NCBI GenBank assembly: GCA_963737225.1
Contig: CAVTSA010000007.1
Span: 62,001 to 126,000 of the forward strand
Length of the DNA stretch: 64,000 bases
DNA from: CAVTSA01 sp963737225
Lineage (GTDB): Bacteria; Chloroflexota; Dormibacteria; Dormibacterales; Dormibacteraceae
Reading direction: 5' to 3'
Positions 33,725 to 41,524 of the stretch are shown piece by piece. Every line of letters begins with the position of its first letter. Positions within the stretch are counted from its first letter, which is position 1. The notes beneath the pieces are model-generated. The model was not told the DNA's origin, made no database searches, and saw nothing but the letters and a program-made list of their open reading frames with translations. The position numbers were made by a program, and so were the translations under genes.

Positions 33725-34675
33725 CTAGGGGCCATCTGTCGACAGATGTCGCACCTTGAGGCCGGAATCCTGGCCATGTGTCGACAGATGGCCGGGGGGC
33801 GCGAAGGGGATGGGGTGGGTCAGGGCGGCCCGTACCTCGGCGATGATCTGGTGGGGGCGCTCGCCGAGGTCGGACGCGGTGTAGCGCAGGAGCGAGACGC
33901 CGACCTGGTGGAGCCGGTTCTGCCGCCGGTTGTCCGTGATCAGCCGATCACGGTGGTTCTCACCGTCGTACTCCAGACCCAGGTGGGCCTGCGGGTAGTA
34001 GAGGTCCGGCCGCCCGGCGAAGAGGCCGTGGTCGTCGTAGAGCGGCACCTGGGCATGCGGGCGGGGGAGTCCGGCGCCGACCAGCAGCATCCGGAGCCGC
34101 GACTCCATCGGTGACTCGGACTTCGGCTCCGTGTGCTCCAACGTCCTTCGTGAGCCGGCGACACCTTTGCGGCCGCGGTGGCGGATCACGTACGAGTGCC
34201 AGGCTTTGAGATCGATGAGGCCCTGGTGCAGAGCCATGTCGACGATCACGACCGCCTCGACGGGAGAGAGACGGCCGGCGAGGTCGAAGCACGTCCTCAG
34301 CGGCGTGGTGACGGGCAACCCTCGACAGGTGGTCAGGTCGTCTCGCGAGACGATGACACGCCGAACCGTGGCACGCGCCCGGACCGCGATGCCGATCTCC
34401 GGCGCCACGATGACCTCCGGCCGCTTCGGCACCGGTACGTCGAGTCCGAGGACGCGGGCGGCGCTGAAGCCCGACAGGGCGGCACCTTCGGGCAGCGAGT
34501 CCAGCAGGATCGCGAGCGGCACGTATTCGTCGATCTCGAGCGGAGCCCAGCGGTAGCGGTTGTACGTGACGTGGCGCCATCTCGGGGTCCGCAACTCACG
34601 ACGTCCGACACCCAGTGCGCGCGCCTGACCCAGGGTGAACGTGCCGCTCAGGAGCTCGTCCGGAATTCGTCTCAT
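33725..34675 (-). CDS. DUF559-type protein with AbiEi-like N-terminus
   Basis: A 316-residue protein. The N-terminus (LSGTFTLGQARALGVGRREL) resembles the helix-turn-helix of AbiEi-type antitoxin-like proteins; the C-terminal part has the DUF559/VSR-like endonuclease-fold signature GRPDLYYPQAHLGLEYDG and RRQNRLHQVGVSLLRYTASD. Proteins of this composition are common, often many per genome, in actinobacteria and relatives; function is not established. The last about 22 codons are made by a paired-palindrome element (33733-33790), so the original stop probably lay further upstream. It converges on aspS. Confidence 0.75.
   Translation of the reverse strand: MRRIPDELLSGTFTLGQARALGVGRRELRTPRWRHVTYNRYRWAPLEIDEYVPLAILLDSLPEGAALSGFSAARVLGLDVPVPKRPEVIVAPEIGIAVRARATVRRVIVSRDDLTTCRGLPVTTPLRTCFDLAGRLSPVEAVVIVDMALHQGLIDLKAWHSYVIRHRGRKGVAGSRRTLEHTEPKSESPMESRLRMLLVGAGLPRPHAQVPLYDDHGLFAGRPDLYYPQAHLGLEYDGENHRDRLITDNRRQNRLHQVGVSLLRYTASDLGERPHQIIAEVRAALTHPIPFAPPGHLSTHGQDSGLKVRHLSTDGP
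33733..33790. repeat. Paired-palindrome element B (42-bp spacing, different palindrome)
   Basis: CATCTGTCGACAGATG (perfect 16-bp palindrome, 33733-33748) and CATGTGTCGACAGATG (one mismatch, 33775-33790), centres 42 bp apart. It lies between the convergent aspS and DUF559 genes and forms the 3' end of the latter. Same geometry as elements A and C but unrelated palindrome sequence. Confidence 0.8.
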
Positions 34676-34787
34676 TCCACCCGGACCTTGCCGCCTCCGC
34701 CGCGCAAAGTCGACCCCCGCCGTTAAGCCTTATGCAACACCTCCCGACGTCCGGCCCGGCCAGGGAGGGTGGGGGAGGGGGGTGCGG

Positions 34788-34793
34788 TAGAAT
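34788..34793 (+). promoter_or_regulatory. -10 element of the structured RNA
   Basis: TAGAAT, a good -10 hexamer, lies 6 nt before the first base of the long closing stem of the RNA candidate, which places the transcription start near 34800. Confidence 0.5.
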
Positions 34794-34799
34794 GTTGGA

Positions 34800-34968
34800 G
34801 TCCGCCTGAAATGGGGCCACAGCGTGCGCGTTGCCCAATAGCAAACACGACGGGACCCCGGAGTCCAGGTGTGGACGGCATGCCCGCCGGTGCGGGAAGT
34901 CGGTAAGCGCCGAGCAGGGGACCCACCTGAGAGAATCAGGACAACCCACCGGCTCCATTTCGGCGGCA
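34800..34968 (+). ncRNA. Structured RNA candidate (about 170 nt, 6S-like shape)
   Basis: A long end-to-end stem closes the element: 34802-34818 (CCGCCTGAAATGGGGCC) pairs with 34951-34966 (GGCTCCATTTCGGCGG) with one bulge and one G-U. Inside are CGTG..TTGC-CCAATA-GCAA..CACG (about 34825-34854), a CCAGGTG/CACCTG helix (about 34866-34938), and within it CCCGC-CGGT-GCGGG and TCGG-TAAGCG-CCGA hairpins. It has its own -10 and no coding potential. Size and rod-like closure fit 6S RNA, and in Bacillus a 6S gene lies next to aspS; primary sequence proves nothing, so this is a shape-based call. It could also be a leader RNA for the membrane protein gene that follows. Confidence 0.5.
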
Positions 34969-35005
34969 TCCCCTCCCCGGGGTGTCACGGGGACCACGCC
35001 ACACC

Positions 35006-35311
35006 GTGCATCTTGTCGACGTCGGCGGACTGCTCCGCCCCGGTTACCTGCTGGTCATCCTCCTGATCCTGGCCGTCTCGGCGCTCTGCTACGCCTTCCT
35101 CCCCTACCGGCGCCGCCGCTTCCTGCTGATCCTGCTGCTGGCGGCGGTCGGGATGCTGCTCGGCGAGATCTGGGCCGCGCTCGGGTTGCCCGCCCTCAAC
35201 CTGGGAGACGCCAACCTGATCCCGGGCATCCCGCTCGCCGTCCTGCTGCAGCTGCTCGAGGACCGTCTACAACCCCGTCGAGCCCGCTCCGCCCCGGGAC
35301 CGCGACAATAG
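35006..35311 (+). CDS. Small membrane protein, unknown function
   Basis: About 101 residues with two hydrophobic helices (YLLVILLILAVSALCYAFLP and FLLILLLAAVGMLLGEIW) and a possible third weak segment, then a basic tail. It starts at GTG 35006, with an in-frame GTG at 34982 as alternative. It is the first gene after the structured RNA and precedes the DUF948-YtxH-RsbW-sigma stress module by 53 bp. No family recognised; placement suggests membership of the envelope stress unit. Confidence 0.55.
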   Translation: MHLVDVGGLLRPGYLLVILLILAVSALCYAFLPYRRRRFLLILLLAAVGMLLGEIWAALGLPALNLGDANLIPGIPLAVLLQLLEDRLQPRRARSAPGPRQ

Positions 35312-35364
35312 GGACCAACGTCCGACCCATGCTCGTTTCCGAATCGCCCGTGGAGGGTACATAG

Positions 35365-35721
35365 GTGTTGAACGTCCTCTGGATCGCCCTCGGGGTGGCG
35401 GCCTTGCTGGTGGCGCTGGCGCTGTGCAGCGTTCTCCTGCGGGCGCACCGGACCCTGGCGGTGATGGAGCGGACCCTGGAGACAGCAGACGAAGCAATGC
35501 AAGAGCTGGTTCCCGAGATGCGGGGAAGTCTGGGCAACGTGAACGACATCGCCGCCGGCGTCAACCTGGCGCTGCGGACGGCGGAGAGCGGCGCCGGACG
35601 CCTTACGGGAGAGGTCTCCACGGCCGCCCAGTCGGCATCGGTGTCGGCCGCGGCCACGGCGCACGGAGCCCGCGTGGGCTGGGCGGTCTTCTGGCGCGGC
35701 ATCCGTGACCGTATCCGCTGA
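35365..35721 (+). CDS. DUF948-like membrane protein
   Basis: A 118-residue protein with one N-terminal transmembrane helix (LWIALGVAALLVALALCSVL) followed by a long helix with heptad-like pattern (LRAHRTLAVMERTLETADEA) and a polar region. This is the layout of DUF948 proteins, which in Firmicutes often neighbour YtxH genes. GTG start with GGAGGG 7 nt before it. Function unknown, associated with general stress loci. Confidence 0.65.
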   Translation: MLNVLWIALGVAALLVALALCSVLLRAHRTLAVMERTLETADEAMQELVPEMRGSLGNVNDIAAGVNLALRTAESGAGRLTGEVSTAAQSASVSAAATAHGARVGWAVFWRGIRDRIR

Positions 35722-35786
35722 CCCAGCATCACACGATCACACGATCAGAAGAAAGACACCAAGACAAGAGCAGCAAGGAGACGGAG

Positions 35787-36128
35787 ATGGCAGTCGAGGA
35801 CGGCGGGCGCAGCCGCTTTCTGTGGGGGGTTTTGCTGGGAGGCGTGGCCGGGTTCTTCCTGGGCTCCTACCTGGCGACCGAACAGGGCCGGCAGACGGTG
35901 TCGCTGCTGCGGCAGCGGGCCGAGGAGATGGCGAACGACCCCGAGGTGCGCCAGCGCGCCCAGGACGCGCTGGGCGTCGCCCGGGACGCGGTCGGCGACG
36001 CGGTGAGACAGGGCGTCACGGCCGCCCGCGAGCGGCGGGAAGAGCTGGAGCAGAGCGGCGTCACCTCGATCCCGACCCCGGCCGGTCGCGTCGCACCGGC
36101 ACCCAAGGAGCCTCGGAGCGATGGCTGA
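35787..36128 (+). CDS. YtxH-domain general-stress protein
   Basis: A 113-residue YtxH-like protein: an N-terminal glycine-rich membrane helix (FLWGVLLGGVAGFFLGSYLA), then a long amphipathic helix (LLRQRAEEMANDPEVRQRAQ and following). YtxH is a SigB-controlled membrane stress protein of unknown mechanism in Bacillus. AAGGAG ribosome-binding site before the ATG. Its last 8 bases overlap the RsbW-like gene, so the two are coupled. Confidence 0.75.
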   Translation: MAVEDGGRSRFLWGVLLGGVAGFFLGSYLATEQGRQTVSLLRQRAEEMANDPEVRQRAQDALGVARDAVGDAVRQGVTAARERREELEQSGVTSIPTPAGRVAPAPKEPRSDG

Positions 36129-36606
36129 GCGGTCTCTCGACCGCGGCTTTCTGGCCGAGCTCAAGATCCCGGTCCACGCGGACTTCATCCCCGTCGCCAA
36201 GATGGTCGCGGCGTCCCTGGGCGGCATGCTCGGGTTCAACCTGGAGGAGATCGACGAGCTGAAGATCGCGGTGGCCCAGGCGTTCGACTCCATCCAGGAG
36301 GAGGTCGAGCAGCTGTGGGGCGCCGAGGACACGCTGCTGCGGCTGGTCTACGGCTCCACCGGCGACGGCATCACGGTGGACGTGGAGGCGATCGGGCCCT
36401 CCGCGGTGCGCTACCCGGCCCCGCCGCGCTCGAAGGTCCGGCCGGCGACACCGCGGCCCCCGCGCCCGGCCGGCACTCCCGCCTCGGTCGCCGAGAAGGC
36501 GCTCCAGCGCGAGATGATCCGGCTCTTCGTCGACGACTTCCGGCAGCAGGTCGACAGCGGCAGCGGTGAGGTCCGCTTCCGCATGGTCAAGTACCTGATC
36601 CCGTAA
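36121..36606 (+). CDS. RsbW-like anti-sigma factor (atypical)
   Basis: A 161-residue protein with the fold pattern of SpoIIAB/RsbW anti-sigma kinases: an initial strand region (FLAELKIPVHADFIPVAKMV), a helix LNLEEIDELKIAVAQAFDSI where the N-box is expected, and a late strand near the end (VRFRMVKYLIP). The Asn of the usual N-box (EACTNAV-type) is replaced (AQAFDSI), and a Pro/Arg-rich insertion sits where the ATP lid and G boxes should be, so ATP binding is doubtful. It lies directly before the sigma factor gene, its obvious partner. No RsbV-type antagonist is visible in the window. Confidence 0.7.
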   Translation: MAERSLDRGFLAELKIPVHADFIPVAKMVAASLGGMLGFNLEEIDELKIAVAQAFDSIQEEVEQLWGAEDTLLRLVYGSTGDGITVDVEAIGPSAVRYPAPPRSKVRPATPRPPRPAGTPASVAEKALQREMIRLFVDDFRQQVDSGSGEVRFRMVKYLIP

Positions 36607-36611
36607 GGCCG

Positions 36612-37409
36612 TTGAGCTCGGAGCCGCGAACAACCCCGCCTCGCGAGGAGCTGCGAAAGCTACATCGCCGCTTCCACGAGAGCCAGGACCCGCACGAGCG
36701 GGATCGCATCAAAGACGAGCTGGTGCGCGCGTACGAGGGCCTCGTCTACTTCCTCGCGCGCCGCTTCCAGAACCGGGGCGAGCCGCTGGACGACATCGCG
36801 CAGGTGGGCTTCTTGGGTCTGATCAAGGCGATCGACCGCTTCGATCCCGACCTGGGCAACGAGTTCACGACCTTCGCCACGCCCACCATCGCCGGCGAGA
36901 TCAAGCGCTACTTCCGCGACAAGGGCTGGTCGATCCGATTCCCGCGGCGCCTGCAGGAGCTGCATCAGCAGGTGGTGCGCACGAACGAGGAGCTGAAGAA
37001 CCAGCTGAGCCGGCAGCCGACGGTGCAAGAGCTGGCCGACCGGCTCGGGGTCGACACCAACGACGTCCTGGAGTCGATGGAGTTCGGCGCCGTGCACACC
37101 CCGGTCTCCATCGACAGCACGATCGACCGGAACGAGGGCGGCGAGGGCCGTCTGCTGTCCGAGACCGTCGGGGGCGCCGACGAGAACCTGGACCGGGTCG
37201 AGATGCGCGATGTCCTGAAGCGGGCGATGGCACACCTCTCCGAACGGGAGCAGAGGATCCTCGCGATGCGCTTCATCGACGAGATGTCGCAGGCCGAGGT
37301 GGCCAAGCGCCTGGGGATCTCGCAGATGCACGTATCGCGGCTCCAACGCGCGGCGACCGAGCAGCTTCGCGAGCAGATGGCGGCGGAAGCCCAAGAGGTC
37401 CTGGAATAG
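36612..37409 (+). CDS. SigB/SigF-type alternative sigma factor
   Basis: A 265-residue group 3 sigma-70 factor for RNA polymerase. Region 2 (EGLVYFLARRFQNRGEPLDD, then AIDRFDPDLGNEFTTFATPT), region 3 (RQPTVQELADRLGV) and region 4 with HTH (MSQAEVAKRLGISQMHVSRL) are all present, and the spacing matches general-stress/sporulation sigma factors. The TTG start at 36612 is 5 bp after the RsbW-like gene. The gene closes the stress module DUF948-YtxH-RsbW-sigma. Confidence 0.9.
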   Translation: MSSEPRTTPPREELRKLHRRFHESQDPHERDRIKDELVRAYEGLVYFLARRFQNRGEPLDDIAQVGFLGLIKAIDRFDPDLGNEFTTFATPTIAGEIKRYFRDKGWSIRFPRRLQELHQQVVRTNEELKNQLSRQPTVQELADRLGVDTNDVLESMEFGAVHTPVSIDSTIDRNEGGEGRLLSETVGGADENLDRVEMRDVLKRAMAHLSEREQRILAMRFIDEMSQAEVAKRLGISQMHVSRLQRAATEQLREQMAAEAQEVLE

Positions 37410-37445
37410 GCACACGCAGGGGAGCCCCCCGTTTGAGGCAGGCCC

Positions 37446-37525
37446 TCAGGTGGCCATGTTCCGAGTGTCGGCACCCACGAGCTGCTCCACCGACTTCGAG
37501 AAGGTACTCATCCATGGCCACCTGA
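37446..37525. repeat. 13-bp perfect inverted repeat, structured intergenic RNA
   Basis: TCAGGTGGCCATG (37446-37458) and CATGGCCACCTGA (37513-37525) are perfect inverted repeats enclosing 54 bp, in which CGAGTGTCGG and CCGACTTCG can pair as an inner stem. It lies between the sigma factor and alaS genes. It could be a transcript end of the stress operon or part of a leader acting on alaS; no T-box consensus sequence is present. Confidence 0.6.
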
Positions 37526-37608
37526 CCGCGGCGCCAGCCGCGGGGCCGAAGGCCGAATAAAGAAGGGAATCGTCTTCCCTCGGGGGGCCTCGGGGGGGCG
37601 CCCCCGAG
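37526..37608 (+). terminator. GC-rich hairpins between the sigma factor and alaS
   Basis: CCGCGGC-GCCA-GCCGCGG (37526-37543), GGCC-GAA-GGCC (37545-37555) and CTCGGGGG-GGCG-CCCCCGAG (37589-37608) are successive strong hairpins. They probably insulate the stress operon from alaS. No U-tract follows, so the mode of termination is uncertain. Confidence 0.45.
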
Positions 37609-37617
37609 ATCGTCCGT

Positions 37618-37623
37618 TAAACT
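37618..37623 (+). promoter_or_regulatory. Possible -10 element of alaS
   Basis: TAAACT, 13 nt before the GTG of alaS and just after the hairpin cluster, giving a leader of only a few nucleotides. Confidence 0.35.
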
Positions 37624-37636
37624 CCGTCCGACTCCC

Positions 37637-40186
37637 GTGCACGGATCAGAGATTCGCCGACGTTTCCTGCAGTTCTTCCAGGAGCGGGACCATCTCCTCC
37701 TGGAGAGCGCGCCCCTGCTGCCCGAGGATGACCCGACCACCCTCTTCATCTCGGCCGGCATGCAGCCGCTGCAGCCCTACTACCAGGGGCTGCGGCAGCC
37801 GCCCGCGCCCCGGCTCGTCTCCTGCCAGCGGGTGGTTCGCACCTGGGACCTGGACGAGGTGGGCAAGACCGACCGCCACGCCACGTTCTTCGAGATGCTG
37901 GGGAACTTCGCGCCGACCGGCGCCTACTTCAAGGAGACGGCGATCCCGCTGGCGTGGGAGTTCTGCATCGACCGCGAGCACGGGCTGGGGATGGATCCGG
38001 AGCGGCTCTGGGTCACCACCCATCCCAGCGACGAGGAGGCGCGCCGGCTGTGGCGGGAGCAGGGGGTGCCCGAGAGCCGGGTCCTGGAGGCGGACGAGAA
38101 CTGGTGGGGACTCGGTGTGGGTCCCGCCGGTCCCGACTCCGAGCTCTGGTACGACCGCGGCCCGGCGTATGCCTGCGGCGACCCCGTCTGCTACCCCGAC
38201 CACAAGGAAGGCTGCATCCGCCATCTCGAGTTCTGGAACCTCGTCTTCCCGTCCTTCGACGAGCAGCCCGACGGGACCCGCCGGCCGCTGCCGAACCCTG
38301 GCATCGACACCGGGATGGGGCTGGAGCGGGTGACGAGCCTGGTCCAGGAGGTCCCATCCATCTTCGACACCGACCTGATGCGCCCGCTCACGGCCTGGGC
38401 CCGCGACCACGCGGACCGGCCCGGCGTGGTCACGGAGCGGGTGCTCGCCGACCACCTGCGCAGCATGACCTTCGTCATCGCCGACGGCGTGCTGCCCGCC
38501 AACGAGGGGCGCGGGTACGTGCTCCGCCGCCTGATCCGCCACGCTGCCCTGGAGGCCCGGCGCGCCGGGCTGCGGGTGCCGCTGGCGGACGGCGTGCGCC
38601 TGGTGGTCGAACAGATGAGGGACCAGTACCCGTTCCTGGTCGAACGCGAGGCGGAGGTGCACGGCGCCGTCGCCGCCGAGTCGGAGCAGTTCGCGCGCAC
38701 CCTGGACCGCGGCCTCGAGCTGTTCGACAGGATCGCGGCCGGCGCCCACGACGGGCTGCTGGCGGGCGACCAGGTGTTCCGGCTCCACGACACCGAAGGC
38801 TTCCCGGTGGAGCTGACGCGCGAGCTGGCGGCGGAGCGGGACCTCCGTATCGACGAAGACGGCTTCGAGCGCGCGATGGCCGACCAGCGGGAGCGCTCGC
38901 GCCGGACCGTCGTTCACAGCTGGGCCGACCTTCGCTCTCTCCCACCCTCGGAGTTCATCGGGTACGACGAGCTGGAAGCATCGGCCGAGGTGGTCCTCCT
39001 CCGTTCGGACGGTCACGACGTGGAGGAGGCGGGGGAGGGGCAGGAGGTGGAGGTCTACCTCGACCGCACGCCCTTCTACGGCGAGGCGGGTGGTCAGATC
39101 GGGGACACCGGGGACCTGCGGGGACCGGATGGTGCGGTGCGGGTGGAGGACACCAAGCACCCGCTCCAGGGGGTGACCGCCCACCTCGGTCGCGTCACCG
39201 TCGGTCGCCTGCGCCGCCGGGATCGGATCGACGCGCGGGTCGACCGCGAGCGGCGGCACCAGATCATGCGCCACCATTCGGCGACCCACCTCCTGAACCG
39301 CGCCCTGGAGGAGGTCCTGGGACGGCGCAACCTGCAGCGGGGCTCCTGGGTCGGACCGGACCACACCACGTTCGACTTCCCGCTCGAGCGGGCGCTCACC
39401 GACGAGGAGCAGGACCAGGTCCTCCGCCGGATCGATCAGCAGATCCGAGCCGCCCTCCCGCGAGGGGTCCGCCTGCTCCCCCGGGAGGAGGCGGAGGCCA
39501 CCGGGGCCACCCACCTCTTCGACGAGAAGTACGGCGACCAGGTCCGGGTGGTCTCGTTCGGGGACTGGAGCTCGGAGTTCTGCGGCGGCACCCACGTCGC
39601 GACCTCGGCCGACTGCGGTCCGGTCGCGATCCTCGCCGAAAGCAGTGTCGGGCAGGGTCTCCGGCGGATCGACCTGGCGGCCGGTACCGCCGCGGAGGAC
39701 GCCATCGCGCGGCGCTGGCACGCGTCGACCGATCTCGCGCGGACGTTGGGGACCGCCCCCGAGCGGGTCCCGGAGCAGGTGGAGGCGCTGCGGCGCGAGG
39801 TACGCGAGGCGCGCCGCGAGTCGGAGCGGCTGCGCGACGAGCTCCGGACCCAGACCGTGAGGCAGAACGCCGGTGGGGGTGCCGCACCGAGGCAGAGGAA
39901 CACGCGCGTCCCGGTGATCCTGGAGGAGGTGCCGGCCGGTTCGATGGACGACCTCCGCGGGTGGGCCGATCGCTACCTGGAGGTCCTGGGCGGCTCCGGC
40001 GTGGTCGGGGTGGCCAACGACTCCAGCTTCGTGCTCAAGGTCTCGCGCAACCTGACGGCCGACGTGCAGGCGAACCGCCTGGCGCCGCTGATGGGACGCG
40101 GAGGCGGCCGGCCCGAGATGGCTCAAGGGCGCCTCGACCATCCCGCGCAGGAGGCGTTCCAGGCACTCGAGGAGGCGCTCGCCTAA
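37637..40186 (+). CDS. alaS: Alanyl-tRNA synthetase
   Basis: Class II synthetase charging tRNA-Ala, with editing of mischarged Ser/Gly. The 849-residue protein begins GSEIRRRFLQFFQERDHLLL, has the catalytic segments HATFFEMLGNFAPTGAYFK and GIDTGMGLERVTSLVQ, editing-domain zinc residues HHSATH (about 545-549) and CGGTH (about 649-653), and a coiled-coil plus C-Ala domain. GTG start at 37637. It is followed by a pilM-like gene 27 bp downstream. Confidence 0.95.
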   Translation: MHGSEIRRRFLQFFQERDHLLLESAPLLPEDDPTTLFISAGMQPLQPYYQGLRQPPAPRLVSCQRVVRTWDLDEVGKTDRHATFFEMLGNFAPTGAYFKETAIPLAWEFCIDREHGLGMDPERLWVTTHPSDEEARRLWREQGVPESRVLEADENWWGLGVGPAGPDSELWYDRGPAYACGDPVCYPDHKEGCIRHLEFWNLVFPSFDEQPDGTRRPLPNPGIDTGMGLERVTSLVQEVPSIFDTDLMRPLTAWARDHADRPGVVTERVLADHLRSMTFVIADGVLPANEGRGYVLRRLIRHAALEARRAGLRVPLADGVRLVVEQMRDQYPFLVEREAEVHGAVAAESEQFARTLDRGLELFDRIAAGAHDGLLAGDQVFRLHDTEGFPVELTRELAAERDLRIDEDGFERAMADQRERSRRTVVHSWADLRSLPPSEFIGYDELEASAEVVLLRSDGHDVEEAGEGQEVEVYLDRTPFYGEAGGQIGDTGDLRGPDGAVRVEDTKHPLQGVTAHLGRVTVGRLRRRDRIDARVDRERRHQIMRHHSATHLLNRALEEVLGRRNLQRGSWVGPDHTTFDFPLERALTDEEQDQVLRRIDQQIRAALPRGVRLLPREEAEATGATHLFDEKYGDQVRVVSFGDWSSEFCGGTHVATSADCGPVAILAESSVGQGLRRIDLAAGTAAEDAIARRWHASTDLARTLGTAPERVPEQVEALRREVREARRESERLRDELRTQTVRQNAGGGAAPRQRNTRVPVILEEVPAGSMDDLRGWADRYLEVLGGSGVVGVANDSSFVLKVSRNLTADVQANRLAPLMGRGGGRPEMAQGRLDHPAQEAFQALEEALA

Positions 40187-40213
40187 ATGGAGTCGATGGA
40201 GTCGATCATCTGA

Positions 40214-41473
40214 ATGCCACGGGTCCAACTGCTCCGCCGCCGCGACGACTACGAGCGTCACTTCTCGGTCCTGGACCTGGGCACCGATCTGATCAAGGTG
40301 CTCACCATGCGCAGGGACGGCGGCGAGGCGATCGTGCTCGGCGTGGGCCGGGAGCACATGCCGGTGCAGGCCCTCCAGGGTGGCGCCGTGGTCGACGTGG
40401 ACGGCGTGATCGACGCCTGCAACCGGGCCCTGGAAGCCTCGGAGGACATGGCCGGCGTGGTTCCCGGTCAGGTGGTGGTCAGCCTCGGCGGCGAGCTGGT
40501 CAAGGGCTTCAGCTCCACCGTCTCGTATCCCCGCGACCGCCCGGACCAGAAGGTGCGCGACCAGGAGCTGCGCAGCCTGCTCCAGCTGGTCGAGAAGCGT
40601 GCGCTGCGCGAAGCCCAGAACCTGCTCGAGGCGGAGCGCTCCTACGGGGAGCTCGAGGCGCGGCTGGTGCACTCCTCGATCACCGGCGTGCGCATGGACG
40701 GCTACCCCATGATCAGCCCGATCGGATTCCAGGGGCGCAACCTGGAGGTCACCGTGTTCAACGCGTTCGCCCCCCACTCGCAGGTGGGGGCGGTCGAGAC
40801 CGTGGTGCACGAGCTCGACCTGGAGCTGATGGCGGCCGTGACCGGCACCTACGCGATCGCCCGTGCCTGCGCCTCGGAGGAGACCTGGGAGGGGGGCGCC
40901 GTGTACGTGGACGTCGGCGGAGCCTCCACCGAGGTCGCGCTCCTGCGGGGCGGCGGCGTCGAGGGCACCCGGATGTTCAACCTCGGCGGCCGTACGTTCA
41001 CACGCCGGCTGGCCCTCGCGCTGGGCATCTCGCCGGCGGACGCGGAGGCGCGCAAGCTCCGGCACGGCGACGGCCTCTTGAACCCCGAGCAGGAACGTCA
41101 GGTCCGCGAGGTGCTGAGACCCGACGTGGATGTCCTGCTGCAGGGGCTCAACCTGTGCCTGCGCGAGCTGGGCCGCGGCGAGGAGCTGCCACTCGAGCTG
41201 TACTTCACCGGAGGTGGTAGCCTGCTGCCGGAGCTGATCGAACGCGCCGCCGAGGGTGCCTGGACCCGCGGCCTGAACTTCGCGGGTCAGCTCGCGGTGG
41301 GGCGGCTGCAGCCGGATGACGTGCAGGGCGTCGCCGACGCTTCAGGCCAGATCAGCTCGCCGCAGGACGTGGCCCCGCTGGCCCTTGCCAACCACGCCCT
41401 TCGCACCGAGGTCGAGGAGCGCGACGAGGTGAACGGTGTGATGGCCGGCGTACTCCGGAGTATGCATATGTGA
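40214..41473 (+). CDS. FtsA/PilM-like actin-fold ATPase
   Basis: A 419-residue protein of the actin-like ATPase superfamily (FtsA/PilM/SHS2 type). The phosphate-1 region is FSVLDLGTDLIKVLTM, the SHS2-like domain lies around PISPIGFQG..VTVFNAF, phosphate-2 is AVYVDVGGASTEVALL and the adenosine motif YFTGGGSLLPELIE. PilM anchors type IV pilus assembly at the inner membrane and FtsA anchors the divisome; a membrane-anchored partner is encoded next. A prepilin-peptidase gene occurs 4.5 kb downstream. Which of the two roles applies is undecided. Confidence 0.72.
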   Translation: MPRVQLLRRRDDYERHFSVLDLGTDLIKVLTMRRDGGEAIVLGVGREHMPVQALQGGAVVDVDGVIDACNRALEASEDMAGVVPGQVVVSLGGELVKGFSSTVSYPRDRPDQKVRDQELRSLLQLVEKRALREAQNLLEAERSYGELEARLVHSSITGVRMDGYPMISPIGFQGRNLEVTVFNAFAPHSQVGAVETVVHELDLELMAAVTGTYAIARACASEETWEGGAVYVDVGGASTEVALLRGGGVEGTRMFNLGGRTFTRRLALALGISPADAEARKLRHGDGLLNPEQERQVREVLRPDVDVLLQGLNLCLRELGRGEELPLELYFTGGGSLLPELIERAAEGAWTRGLNFAGQLAVGRLQPDDVQGVADASGQISSPQDVAPLALANHALRTEVEERDEVNGVMAGVLRSMHM

Positions 41474-41524
41474 GCCGCCCGCGGCCTGACCGGCCGCGGC
41501 TTGCGCGCGCACCGAAGAAAGAAC

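Noticed and set aside
34800..34968. SRP RNA or tmRNA identity for the structured RNA
   Set aside because: The SRP tetraloop helix consensus and the tmRNA tag and tRNA-like ends are not present.
37446..37560. T-box riboswitch upstream of alaS
   Set aside because: The inverted repeat and the ACCGCGG string are suggestive, but the conserved TGGNACCGCG sequence and an Ala specifier loop cannot be found.
37646..41065. A 1139-codon open frame on the minus strand opposite alaS and the PilM-like gene
   Set aside because: It is a mirror of real plus-strand genes in high-GC DNA; the translation is rich in Arg, His, Leu and Val and shows no domain. alaS on the other strand is unmistakable.
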